The notes under the pieces: generated by a model
Told to the model about the DNA's origin: nothing
Databases searched by the model: none
The model's input: only the letters and a program-made list of their open reading frames with translations
Assembly: GCA_947441325.1 (NCBI GenBank)
Contig: CANETR010000186.1
Coordinates: 1 to 5,376, forward strand
Length of the DNA stretch: 5,376 bases
Source of the DNA: Saprospiraceae bacterium
Lineage (GTDB): Bacteria > Bacteroidota > Bacteroidia > Chitinophagales > Saprospiraceae
Direction: 5' to 3'
Part shown: positions 1 to 5,288 of the stretch, one piece after another
Numbering within the stretch: position 1 is the stretch's first letter
How the letters are laid out: the number at the start of each line of letters is the position of its first letter
Made by a program: the position numbers and the translations under genes

Positions 1-232
1 CTTCACTGATTTTGACCTGATTTTGGTAATGGATGCTTCCAACTACAGAAATGTTGTAAACCTAGCAAGAAATGATGAAGACATCAACAAGGTGCAGCTT
101 ATCATGAATGTATTGGAGCCGGGACAAAATATTGAAGTGCCCGATCCTTATTGGAACAATGACGGCTTTGAACAGGTTTATACAATGTTGGACAAGGCCT
201 GTGATTCCCTCATTGAAAGGTATCAAGCCTAA
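1..232 (+). CDS. Low-molecular-weight protein-tyrosine phosphatase, C-terminal part (5' end outside window)
   Basis: This is the C-terminal half of a cytoplasmic LMW protein-tyrosine phosphatase (arsenate reductase-like fold), which hydrolyses phosphotyrosine. The reading frame is open from base 2, so the protein continues upstream of the window and the TTG at 23 is internal, not a start. Visible family motifs are FDLILVMDASNY (the strand and Ser-Asn-Tyr motif) and VPDPYW followed by GFEQVYTMLDKACDSL, the typical last helix. The Asp of PDPY is the general acid of the family. The aromatic after the conserved Tyr, often a second Tyr, is Trp here. The catalytic P-loop (CxxxxxR) would lie upstream and cannot be checked. 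The stop TAA is at 230-232. In bacteria such enzymes often act on tyrosine kinases of capsule or exopolysaccharide synthesis, but no such partner is in the window. The family call is confident; the cellular substrate is unknown. Confidence 0.9.
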   Translation, partial: FTDFDLILVMDASNYRNVVNLARNDEDINKVQLIMNVLEPGQNIEVPDPYWNNDGFEQVYTMLDKACDSLIERYQA

Positions 233-290
233 AAGGGATTAAATCATTTTTATTTAGTATCATCTGCTTCTTTTTAATTACGAAATTATT

Positions 291-298
291 TAATTTTG
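291..298 (+). promoter_or_regulatory. Candidate Bacteroidetes -7 promoter element for the lectin-like gene
   Basis: TAATTTTG matches the Bacteroidetes housekeeping -7 consensus TAnnTTTG exactly. It lies in the 108-base gap before the lectin-like gene, and the predicted transcript start is near base 303-305. No clear -33 TTTG/TTG element is seen about 19-21 bases upstream, which is a run of T and C. An 8-base match in AT-rich DNA can occur by chance, so this is supported mainly by its position. Confidence 0.5.
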
Positions 299-340
299 CG
301 GCGATTCAGCTATGTTTTATTCCTTGCTTTTTAAGGAGTT

Positions 341-1378
341 TTGACAAAGTTACCCCTTGATTTTATAAATTGCGCTATGCACCTCGGCTGTCTGATTATT
401 TTATCGCTGCTTTTGAGTTCCCCCAAACAGGTATTGGCACAGCCATCTTTCACCACAAACGGTTCGGCCGATGATATTGCCGAAAACTGCTATCGCCTAA
501 CTTCTCCGAAAACTGCCAACGATGTAGGCAGCATCTGGGCAGAATATCCTACGCAGTTGGGTCATGCTTTCGAGATTCGCTTTGCTGTCAACTTAGGTTG
601 TTCGAACTATGCCGGCGAGGGTATTGCCTTTGTTATGCACAGTGATAAAACAAAATACAGTGCCATTGGCTGCGCCGATGCTGCTATGGGTTTTGCGCAG
701 CAGACTGGCTGTTTTAACTATATAACGCCCTCCTTGGCAGTTGAATTCGATACCCGTTTTACAAAAACACAGGCCGATATTTATGCTCCGCACATTGCAT
801 TGGTTCAAAATGGTAATACCGCACAGCCCCTGCACAAAGCAGTGCGCATGAACAGTAGCGGACAAGAAGTGCGCGATTGCGAATACCATAGTTGCAGGAT
901 TAGCTGGTCGCCATCGACACAGCTTTTGCAGATTTATTTTGAAGAGGAGCTTCGCCTATCCTACAAAGGCGACATCTCCAAAATTTTTGGTAAAGAAAAG
1001 AATATTTACTTTGGTTTTACGGCATCAAGCTCCACTCAGGCCAATATGCAGATGGTTTGTATCCAGTCAGTCGATGTGAGTATCGATGAAGAATTTGACA
1101 GTCGTCGCAGTTTTGAAGAGGGCGTGGGAATTTTTCCGAATCCGCTCAATGAAAGGCTTACCGTGAATTTAAATTTCGATGCCTCTCAAAAAGTTAATAT
1201 TCAGCTTTTTAATGTGATGGGTAAGTTGATTTATGAAATTCCCAAACATGCGGTCAAAAACAATCAGTACCATTTCAATATGCCCGGATTACCAAGCGGG
1301 GTCTATTACGTAACGGTTTCGAACGGCAAAAACAGGGTGAGCCGAAAATTGGTACACATTGCCTCTATTCGGGCATAG
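341..1378 (+). CDS. Secreted L-type (legume) lectin-like protein with T9SS type A C-terminal sorting domain
   Basis: This is a 345-residue exported protein. Residues about 13-33 form a hydrophobic signal segment (CLIILSLLL core, likely cleavage after VLA at 33). Residues about 45-248 resemble bacterial legume-lectin domains: CYRLT at 50-54, GIAFVMH at 94-100, SLAVEFDT at 131-138, RISWSPSTQLLQIYF at 186-200, LRLSYKGDI at 204-212 and YFGFTAS at 223-229. Residues about 262-341 are a T9SS type A sorting domain: FPNPLNERLTV, then IQLFNVMGKLIYE, then LPSGVYYVTV and a basic RKLVHI end. Such proteins cross the outer membrane by T9SS and are usually released or anchored at the surface. Metal-ligand positions of legume lectins (E135, D137, D146, H151) are present, but two sugar-contact positions are changed (see findings). 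The mature part has seven cysteines. The start is uncertain. TTG 341 is the most upstream possible start because an in-frame TAA is at 332-334. ATG 377 gives a 21-residue signal peptide without a basic N-terminus. The sugar ligand, if any, is unknown. Confidence 0.85.
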   Translation: MTKLPLDFINCAMHLGCLIILSLLLSSPKQVLAQPSFTTNGSADDIAENCYRLTSPKTANDVGSIWAEYPTQLGHAFEIRFAVNLGCSNYAGEGIAFVMHSDKTKYSAIGCADAAMGFAQQTGCFNYITPSLAVEFDTRFTKTQADIYAPHIALVQNGNTAQPLHKAVRMNSSGQEVRDCEYHSCRISWSPSTQLLQIYFEEELRLSYKGDISKIFGKEKNIYFGFTASSSTQANMQMVCIQSVDVSIDEEFDSRRSFEEGVGIFPNPLNERLTVNLNFDASQKVNIQLFNVMGKLIYEIPKHAVKNNQYHFNMPGLPSGVYYVTVSNGKNRVSRKLVHIASIRA

Positions 1379-2723
1379 GACATTGACAGAGCTGCAGCTC
1401 TTTTCCCTTGTAAACAATTTTGCAGCCTGGAAGGCTATAGTCTAAAGTGCCAACATTGTATTTATATTTTGCATGCCCAATAGGGTAGAAGCTTATGCTT
1501 TTCTCTCGGGCAAAATAACCCTGTACTTGCCAATGTTCGCTGAGTTTTGGATCAAGGCCTGCTTTGCTTTCTTTTGGGAGAATAGTAGAAATCTTTTCAA
1601 TATCATTCAACAGTACAAGGTCTCTTATTGGTCGGCCAAAATTGTAAAGCATTGCCAAAATTGATATTGTAAAAAGAAGGATGGAAGAAAAAATCAACAC
1701 ATTTTTCGAAATAACAATTTTGGATAAATTAATACCCTGCAACAAGGCCGAAAAACCCAGCGCCCAATAAGGCAGAGATGGCAAAATATAAAATCCCATT
1801 TGCTTGGGGCTTATGAGAATTGGTAGAGAGGCCGAAGCTGCAATAAAAAAAAAGAGGAAGGCTTCTTTCCCGAGTTGAATTTTTTTCTTAATCCAATAAA
1901 GTAATAAGAATACTACAGCTCCAAGCGGTAAAATTTCTACCAATAATTGTTTGAGCATCAATCCTTCGCCACCTTTTTCAGATAGACTAAGGCTACCTTG
2001 AATCTGTATTTCGAAATAAGCGCTCAAATAAGTCCTGGCATCATCCGAATATAAAAGCAGAAGCAGTGAGAAAATGAATGTTAATATTGGCAGAAAAGCT
2101 ATTAAAACGCCTTTGATATTGATTTCTCTGTTGTAAAAAAGAAGCATGAAAGGAAGTGCAAGCGGAAATAATCCGGTGGGACCCTTGCAGAGAACAGCAG
2201 CAAAGACTAGCATGCCCGAAAAAACATTTTTTAAGAGACCTAATTTTTCCGATTTTATAGCCGAGAGCTGCAAATAAACTGCCCATATACAAAACGTCCC
2301 CATGCTGTTTTCCAAGACATTATTATTGTAGGCCCATGAGGCAGTGGGTAAAAGCAGCAGGATAAAAAGGGGAAGCCATGTTTTGCCCTCGCGGAAATAC
2401 AGCCGCCAAATGCCAAGCATTGCAGTAGCTGTTAAAATGAAGCAGAGGAAACTAAAAGCTCTGTCCAGCCACCAATAATCGCCGAAAACACAAAAAAGGG
2501 AACCCTGTAGCCAAAATGCAAGCGGTGGATGACTATAAAAAGGGTTCATCAAAGATTCGGAGACATAAAACTGCCATAAATCTCCTGTTCCGAAACACCA
2601 GTTTCTGGCAATTGTGCCATAATAGAGCCCATCTGCAAAAATCCCTTTGCCAAATAGCCAGGGAAGTAGCACAAGAGACCAAATAGACAATACCAAAAAT
2701 AATTTCCTGTTTTCGGAATGCAT
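1365..2723 (-). CDS. GT39/ArnT-like polytopic membrane glycosyltransferase
   Basis: This 452-residue integral membrane protein of the dolichyl-phosphate-mannose mannosyltransferase/ArnT type is expected to move a sugar from a polyprenyl-phosphate donor to a lipid or protein outside the cytoplasmic membrane. Numbering from ATG 2723, the first membrane helix is about 7-24. It is followed by FADGLYYGTIARN (29-41), whose Asp31 sits where the family has its catalytic acidic residue at the start of the first periplasmic loop. The loop carries HPPLAFWLQG (65-74), equivalent to the family's K/H-PPL motif. CKGPTGLFPLALP (179-191) is the usual cytoplasmic-side motif before a membrane helix. About 10-11 hydrophobic segments run to residue 360, then a soluble tail of about 90 residues. 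ATG 2723 was preferred. An in-frame TTG at 2756 would add 11 residues, but it lies inside a 12-base palindrome and adds nothing family-like. The 3' end overlaps the lectin-like gene by 14 bases, convergently. Donor and acceptor cannot be told from sequence. Confidence 0.85.
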   Translation of the reverse strand: MHSENRKLFLVLSIWSLVLLPWLFGKGIFADGLYYGTIARNWCFGTGDLWQFYVSESLMNPFYSHPPLAFWLQGSLFCVFGDYWWLDRAFSFLCFILTATAMLGIWRLYFREGKTWLPLFILLLLPTASWAYNNNVLENSMGTFCIWAVYLQLSAIKSEKLGLLKNVFSGMLVFAAVLCKGPTGLFPLALPFMLLFYNREINIKGVLIAFLPILTFIFSLLLLLYSDDARTYLSAYFEIQIQGSLSLSEKGGEGLMLKQLLVEILPLGAVVFLLLYWIKKKIQLGKEAFLFFFIAASASLPILISPKQMGFYILPSLPYWALGFSALLQGINLSKIVISKNVLIFSSILLFTISILAMLYNFGRPIRDLVLLNDIEKISTILPKESKAGLDPKLSEHWQVQGYFAREKSISFYPIGHAKYKYNVGTLDYSLPGCKIVYKGKELQLCQCPMPE

Positions 2724-2751
2724 AGTTTGCAAATTTGATGCAAGATAACAG

Positions 2752-2763
2752 TTCAAATTTGAA
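2752..2763. repeat. 12-base perfect palindrome upstream of the glycosyltransferase gene
   Basis: TTCAAATTTGAA reads the same on both strands and sits 28 bases upstream of the preferred ATG of the glycosyltransferase gene. Just upstream of it (2770-2786) AGCTAAT/GCTAAT occurs twice, 10 bases apart. On the minus strand the only promoter-like strings nearby are imperfect: TATCTTG at 2741-2747 lacks one T of TAnnTTTG. The palindrome could be an operator or a chance AT-rich symmetry. Confidence 0.35.
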
Positions 2764-2841
2764 TCTTTTAGCTAATTCAAGCTAATCTTCGGCTTTGCTT
2801 AATGGACATTTTTAGGATAAAAATTGCCGATATGTTTTTTA

Positions 2842-2853
2842 ATACTGCAGTAT
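2842..2853. repeat. 12-base perfect palindrome downstream of paaH
   Basis: ATACTGCAGTAT is a perfect palindrome 22 bases past the paaH stop. It has no loop, and on the minus strand it is followed by an A-run rather than a T-run, so it does not look like a rho-independent terminator for paaGH. Function is unknown. No other terminator-like hairpin is seen in 2724-2874. Confidence 0.3.
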
Positions 2854-2874
2854 ATGCCGCTCAAAATGAATAAA

Positions 2875-4029
2875 TCAATAAAAGCTTTTTCCCTCTCCGG
2901 CCATTTTTCTCAATAGTGCCGAACATCTGTAACGGTCTTCTCTGTATAGTTCGTAAAGAGAGTCTATTCGACTGACACATGTTGCAATACCTATTTCATC
3001 GGCCCATTTGAGCAGGCCTTTTGGATAATTGGTGCCGTTCATCATAGCAGTATCGATATCCTCGCGGCTGGCAATCTGCCAGAAAAGTGCATCAGCAGCT
3101 TCATTGATAAGCATAACCAAAATACGGTCGAAAATCATTCGGCCAAGTTGTTCGTCTTTATTGGGCACTGGCTGCTGGGTGCCTTCGGCATAGTTGTAAT
3201 GTCCGCGACCGGTTTTACGCCCCAGGTATCCTGCCTCGGCAAGTCTTTTTTGTGTAAATGCAGGCTTGTAGCGTGGGTCGTAATAAAAAGAAGTGAACAC
3301 CGTTTCGGTGACGGTATAATTGATGTCATTGCCAATATAATCCATCAGCGTAAAAGGTCCCATGCGGAATCCGCCCAGTTCGGTCATTGCCCAGTCGATT
3401 GTGGCTATATCAGCAATTCCTTCCTCGAAAATTCTGAGTGCTTCGCCGTAAAATGGTCTGGCCACGCGATTGACAATAAAACCGGGAGTGTCTTTGGTCA
3501 ATACGGTCAATTTCTGCCAGCTGTCAATGATAGCTTTTGATTGATCGAGTGTACCTTTCGAGGTCTGTACCGCAGGTATGATTTCGACCAATTTCATCAG
3601 CGGCGCTGGATTGAAAAAGTGAATGCCAATTACCCGCTCCGATTTTTTGCAGGCTGCAGCTATCGATGCAATCGAAAGCGATGAGGTATTAGATGCCAGG
3701 ATGCAGTCATCGCCGACAATGCCTTCCAGCTTTGCAAAAACGGACTTTTTAATTTCCAGATTTTCGATGATGGCTTCAATAATGAGACCGCAGCCGGCAT
3801 AGTCTTCCATATTATCGCTGCGCTGAATGCGACCCATGAGGGCATTTTTATCTTCGGCGCTCATTTTGCCTTTTTCAACCAGCTTATCCAGGCTCTTCGA
3901 CATACTATCTAATGCCTTATCAACAACGGCTATATTGCTGTCGAAAAGAACAACCTGATGGCCAAAGCTTGCCGCCACCTGTGCAATGCCGCTCCCCATT
4001 GAGCCGGCTCCGAGTACGCCTATTTTCAT
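2875..4029 (-). CDS. paaH: 3-hydroxyacyl-CoA dehydrogenase, PaaH type (3-hydroxyadipyl-CoA dehydrogenase)
   Basis: This 384-residue cytoplasmic NAD-dependent enzyme oxidises a 3-hydroxyacyl-CoA to the 3-oxoacyl-CoA. In the phenylacetate pathway the substrate is 3-hydroxyadipyl-CoA. The Rossmann domain begins at residue 2 with GAGSMGSG (7-14), and Asp30 ends the second strand, as expected for NAD rather than NADP. The catalytic set fits the spacing of the human short-chain enzyme exactly: His137 (in HFFNP), Glu149 (12 residues later), Ser116 and Asn187 (in GFIVNR). The first C-terminal helical domain runs about 182-280 (TPGFIVNR to GRKTGRGHYNY). A second, diverged copy runs about 297-384. This double-domain form is common in PaaH-like proteins, although E. 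coli PaaH is longer at about 475 residues. The ATG at 4027-4029 gives the expected N-terminus. It lies 106 bases downstream of paaG on the same strand, with no promoter match between them, so co-transcription is likely. The alternative is a general 3-hydroxybutyryl-CoA dehydrogenase; the paaG neighbour favours PaaH. Confidence 0.88.
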   Translation of the reverse strand: MKIGVLGAGSMGSGIAQVAASFGHQVVLFDSNIAVVDKALDSMSKSLDKLVEKGKMSAEDKNALMGRIQRSDNMEDYAGCGLIIEAIIENLEIKKSVFAKLEGIVGDDCILASNTSSLSIASIAAACKKSERVIGIHFFNPAPLMKLVEIIPAVQTSKGTLDQSKAIIDSWQKLTVLTKDTPGFIVNRVARPFYGEALRIFEEGIADIATIDWAMTELGGFRMGPFTLMDYIGNDINYTVTETVFTSFYYDPRYKPAFTQKRLAEAGYLGRKTGRGHYNYAEGTQQPVPNKDEQLGRMIFDRILVMLINEAADALFWQIASREDIDTAMMNGTNYPKGLLKWADEIGIATCVSRIDSLYELYREDRYRCSALLRKMAGEGKSFY

Positions 4030-4135
4030 ATTAGAGATTTTTAGATACTAGATTTTAGACATAAGACGCTAGATTTTAATATATACGACTTAGACATTTG
4101 TCTGAAGTCTTAAAATCTGAAGTCTTTCAGTCTAA
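4030..4135. repeat. Degenerate short-repeat spacer between paaG and paaH
   Basis: The whole 106-base spacer is built from short related words. TCTGAAGTCTT occurs perfectly twice (4101-4111 and 4116-4126, period 15). CTAGATTTTA occurs perfectly twice (4048-4057 and 4069-4078, period 21). TTAGAC/TTAGAT variants fill the rest. GACTTAGACA at 4087-4096 can pair with TGTCTGAAGTC at 4099-4109 with one bulged G, giving a hairpin of about 9 pairs and a short loop. It has no T-run, so it is not an obvious terminator. No reading frame, ribosome-binding site or TAnnTTTG promoter is seen on the paaH strand. Confidence 0.7.
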
Positions 4136-4915
4136 TTATTTTCCTTCAAAAACAGGTTTTCTTTTTTCCAAAAATGCGTTAACACCTTCTTTGTAATCGT
4201 AGCTTTCGCCGGCGACTACCTGATAGGCGCCTTCCATATCGAGTTGCTGATCGAGATTGTTGTTGAATCCGGCATTGATGAGTTTTTTGGTCATGCCCAA
4301 GGCTTTGGTGGGCATTTGAGCCAGTCTGGCTGCCAGTTCAGCGACAAAATTATGGAAATTTTCCTCTTCCACGGCCTTGTAAATTAGTCCGATTGATTCT
4401 GCTTCCTGGGCGCTGAGTTTATCGCTGAGCATCATCAGGGCAGTAGCGCGCTGCAGCCCGACCAAACGTGTCAGAAAGAATGTTCCGCCGCTATCGGGCA
4501 CCAAACCTATTTTGCTGAAAGCCTGGTTAAAACTAGCTTTTTGCGAAGCAACAGCAAAATCGCAGGCAAAGGCAATATTGGCTCCGGCACCAGCTGCAAC
4601 GCCATTAACAGCAGCAATGACAGGTTTTTCTATATTACGGATTCTTTTTACAATTGGGTTATAATGTTCATTCAAAATCACCTCAAAGGTAATTCCGTTG
4701 TTTGGGTCGATGGCTTCGTTCAAATCTTGTCCTGCACAAAAGGCTTTTCCGTTTCCTGTTAGGACGACGCATCGAACGCTGTCATCAGCGGCAACATCAT
4801 CGAGTGCATCAATGACAGCAAGTGCCATTTCACGGTTAAAACTGTTGAAAACATCTGGTCGGTTGAGTGCTATGGTGGCGATACCATTTTCTTTTTTGAA
4901 ATCTATGACGGACAT
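4136..4915 (-). CDS. paaG: Enoyl-CoA isomerase PaaG (ring-1,2-epoxyphenylacetyl-CoA isomerase)
   Basis: This 259-residue cytoplasmic crotonase-fold enzyme, in the phenylacetate pathway, converts ring-1,2-epoxyphenylacetyl-CoA to oxepin-CoA. Numbering from ATG 4915, GKAFCAGQDLNEA (56-68) and NGVAAGAGAN (104-113) form the CoA and oxyanion-hole region. FSKIGLVPDSGGTFFLTRLVG (133-153) is the PaaG signature. EGVNAFLEKRKPVFEGK (243-259) is the usual tail. The two glutamates of true enoyl-CoA hydratases are replaced (Asn113 and Phe133), while Asp141 of PDSGG is kept. That combination fits an isomerase and separates it from a PaaF-type hydratase. Length matches E. coli PaaG (262 residues). ATG 4915 was chosen over in-frame ATG 4942, because the latter would add nine residues and lies almost on top of the predicted transcript start from TATATTTG at 4945-4952. 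It is the first gene of a probable paaG-paaH unit. Confidence 0.9.
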   Translation of the reverse strand: MSVIDFKKENGIATIALNRPDVFNSFNREMALAVIDALDDVAADDSVRCVVLTGNGKAFCAGQDLNEAIDPNNGITFEVILNEHYNPIVKRIRNIEKPVIAAVNGVAAGAGANIAFACDFAVASQKASFNQAFSKIGLVPDSGGTFFLTRLVGLQRATALMMLSDKLSAQEAESIGLIYKAVEEENFHNFVAELAARLAQMPTKALGMTKKLINAGFNNNLDQQLDMEGAYQVVAGESYDYKEGVNAFLEKRKPVFEGK

Positions 4916-4944
4916 ATTAGTGTAATGTTTTTTTAAGTTCATTG

Positions 4945-4952
4945 CAAATATA
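4945..4952 (-). promoter_or_regulatory. Candidate Bacteroidetes -7 promoter element for paaGH
   Basis: On the minus strand TATATTTG matches the Bacteroidetes -7 consensus TAnnTTTG exactly. Transcription would start near 4938-4940, leaving a leader of about 24 bases before ATG 4915. This is the reason for preferring that start over ATG 4942. The -33 region has no clear TTG/TTTG and is instead occupied by a 15-base-period repeat (4957-4982). Confidence 0.55.
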
Positions 4953-4956
4953 GAAT

Positions 4957-4982
4957 TCAGCAGTCAGATTATCAGCTGTCAG
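4957..4982. repeat. Two 11-base direct repeats in the -33 region of the paaG promoter
   Basis: TCAGCAGTCAG (4957-4967) and TCAGCTGTCAG (4972-4982) differ at one base and are spaced 15 bases start to start. They begin 5 bases upstream of the candidate -7 element on the paaG strand. This placement suits a transcription-factor site. However, similar words also occur in the paaG-paaH spacer, so this may be the same low-complexity repeat family. Confidence 0.45.
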
Positions 4983-5038
4983 ACATATTTTTTACGCATT
5001 AGATACTTACTTGTAAGATGCTAACTAGTTTACATTAT

Positions 5039-5081
5039 GCAAAGGCGCAGCAAATAGGAATTAAGAAGGTAGAAGTTAGAA
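5039..5081 (+). repeat. 43-base direct repeat, copy 1
   Basis: This segment begins GCAAAGGCGCAGCAAAT and ends AGAAGGTAGAAGTTAGAA. It matches 5246-5288 at 40 of 43 positions with no gaps, in the same orientation and 207 bases apart. Its 3' end runs into the AGAAGTT tandem array. Confidence 0.9.
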
Positions 5082-5095
5082 GTTAGAAGTAGAAT
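5071..5095 (+). repeat. 7-base tandem repeat, AGAAGTT, about three units
   Basis: AGAAGTT occurs at 5071-5077 and 5078-5084, followed by AGAAGT (5085-5090) and a decayed AGAAT (5091-5095). The second 43-base copy carries only one unit-like stretch (AGAAGTC), so the array may have expanded in copy 1 or contracted in copy 2. Confidence 0.75.
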
Positions 5096-5136
5096 GTAGT
5101 CTCGTCTATAGTAAGGGGAGAAGCTGGAAATTAGAA

Positions 5137-5171
5137 TCTTTCATCTTTCATCTTTCATCTTTCATCTTTCA
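5137..5171 (+). repeat. 7-base tandem repeat, TCTTTCA, five perfect units
   Basis: TCTTTCA is repeated five times without error, then followed by one 8-base variant (TTCTTTCA, 5172-5179). The array is bracketed by near-inverted words: AAATTAGAAT (5128-5137) and ATTCTAAATT (5179-5188) match at 9 of 10 positions when one is reverse-complemented. A perfect short tandem array of this kind is prone to slippage. It lies about 220 bases upstream of the paaG start, outside any gene. Confidence 0.9.
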
Positions 5172-5200
5172 TTCTTTCATTCTAAATTAGGCTATTTCAC

Positions 5201-5251
5201 GCAAAGGCGCAAAGAACGCAGTTGATCTTTATTACGCAAAGAAGCGCAAAG
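5201..5251 (+). repeat. GCAAAG-rich repeat cluster
   Basis: GCAAAG occurs at 5201, 5209, 5236 and 5246, often within (A/G)CGCAAAG and spaced 8-10 bases in pairs. A further copy is at 5039 in the first 43-base repeat. CGCAAAG-type runs are, to my knowledge, a recurrent intergenic element in several environmental bacteria including Bacteroidota. Their role is not established. Confidence 0.65.
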
Positions 5252-5288
5252 GCGCAGCAAATTGGAATAAAGAAGGTAGAAGTCAGAA
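5246..5288 (+). repeat. 43-base direct repeat, copy 2
   Basis: This second copy of the 5039-5081 element has three substitutions and no indels. It follows directly on the GCAAAG cluster, so that cluster and this copy overlap at its first bases. Nothing recognisable as a mobile-element end or target-site duplication flanks either copy. Confidence 0.9.

Noticed and set aside
593..889. Minus-strand 98-codon open frame
   Set aside because: It is antisense to the lectin domain, whose plus-strand frame shows clear family motifs.
2756..2756. TTG 2756 as the glycosyltransferase start
   Set aside because: TTG starts are uncommon in this phylum, it lies inside a palindrome, and the ATG at 2723 gives a normal N-terminus just before the first membrane helix.
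3148..3540. Plus-strand 130-codon open frame
   Set aside because: It lies entirely antisense to the well-supported paaH gene and has no family resemblance; it is a shadow frame.
4087..4109. Rho-independent terminator between paaG and paaH
   Set aside because: The hairpin is AT-rich, bulged, and lacks a T-run on the minus strand.
4942..4942. ATG 4942 as the paaG start
   Set aside because: It is possible in frame, but it lies at the predicted transcript start from TATATTTG, and the additional residues (MNLKKHYTN) have no counterpart at the PaaG N-terminus.
4957..5288. CRISPR array
   Set aside because: The repeats are too short or present in only two copies, with no regular 30-40 base spacers and no cas genes.
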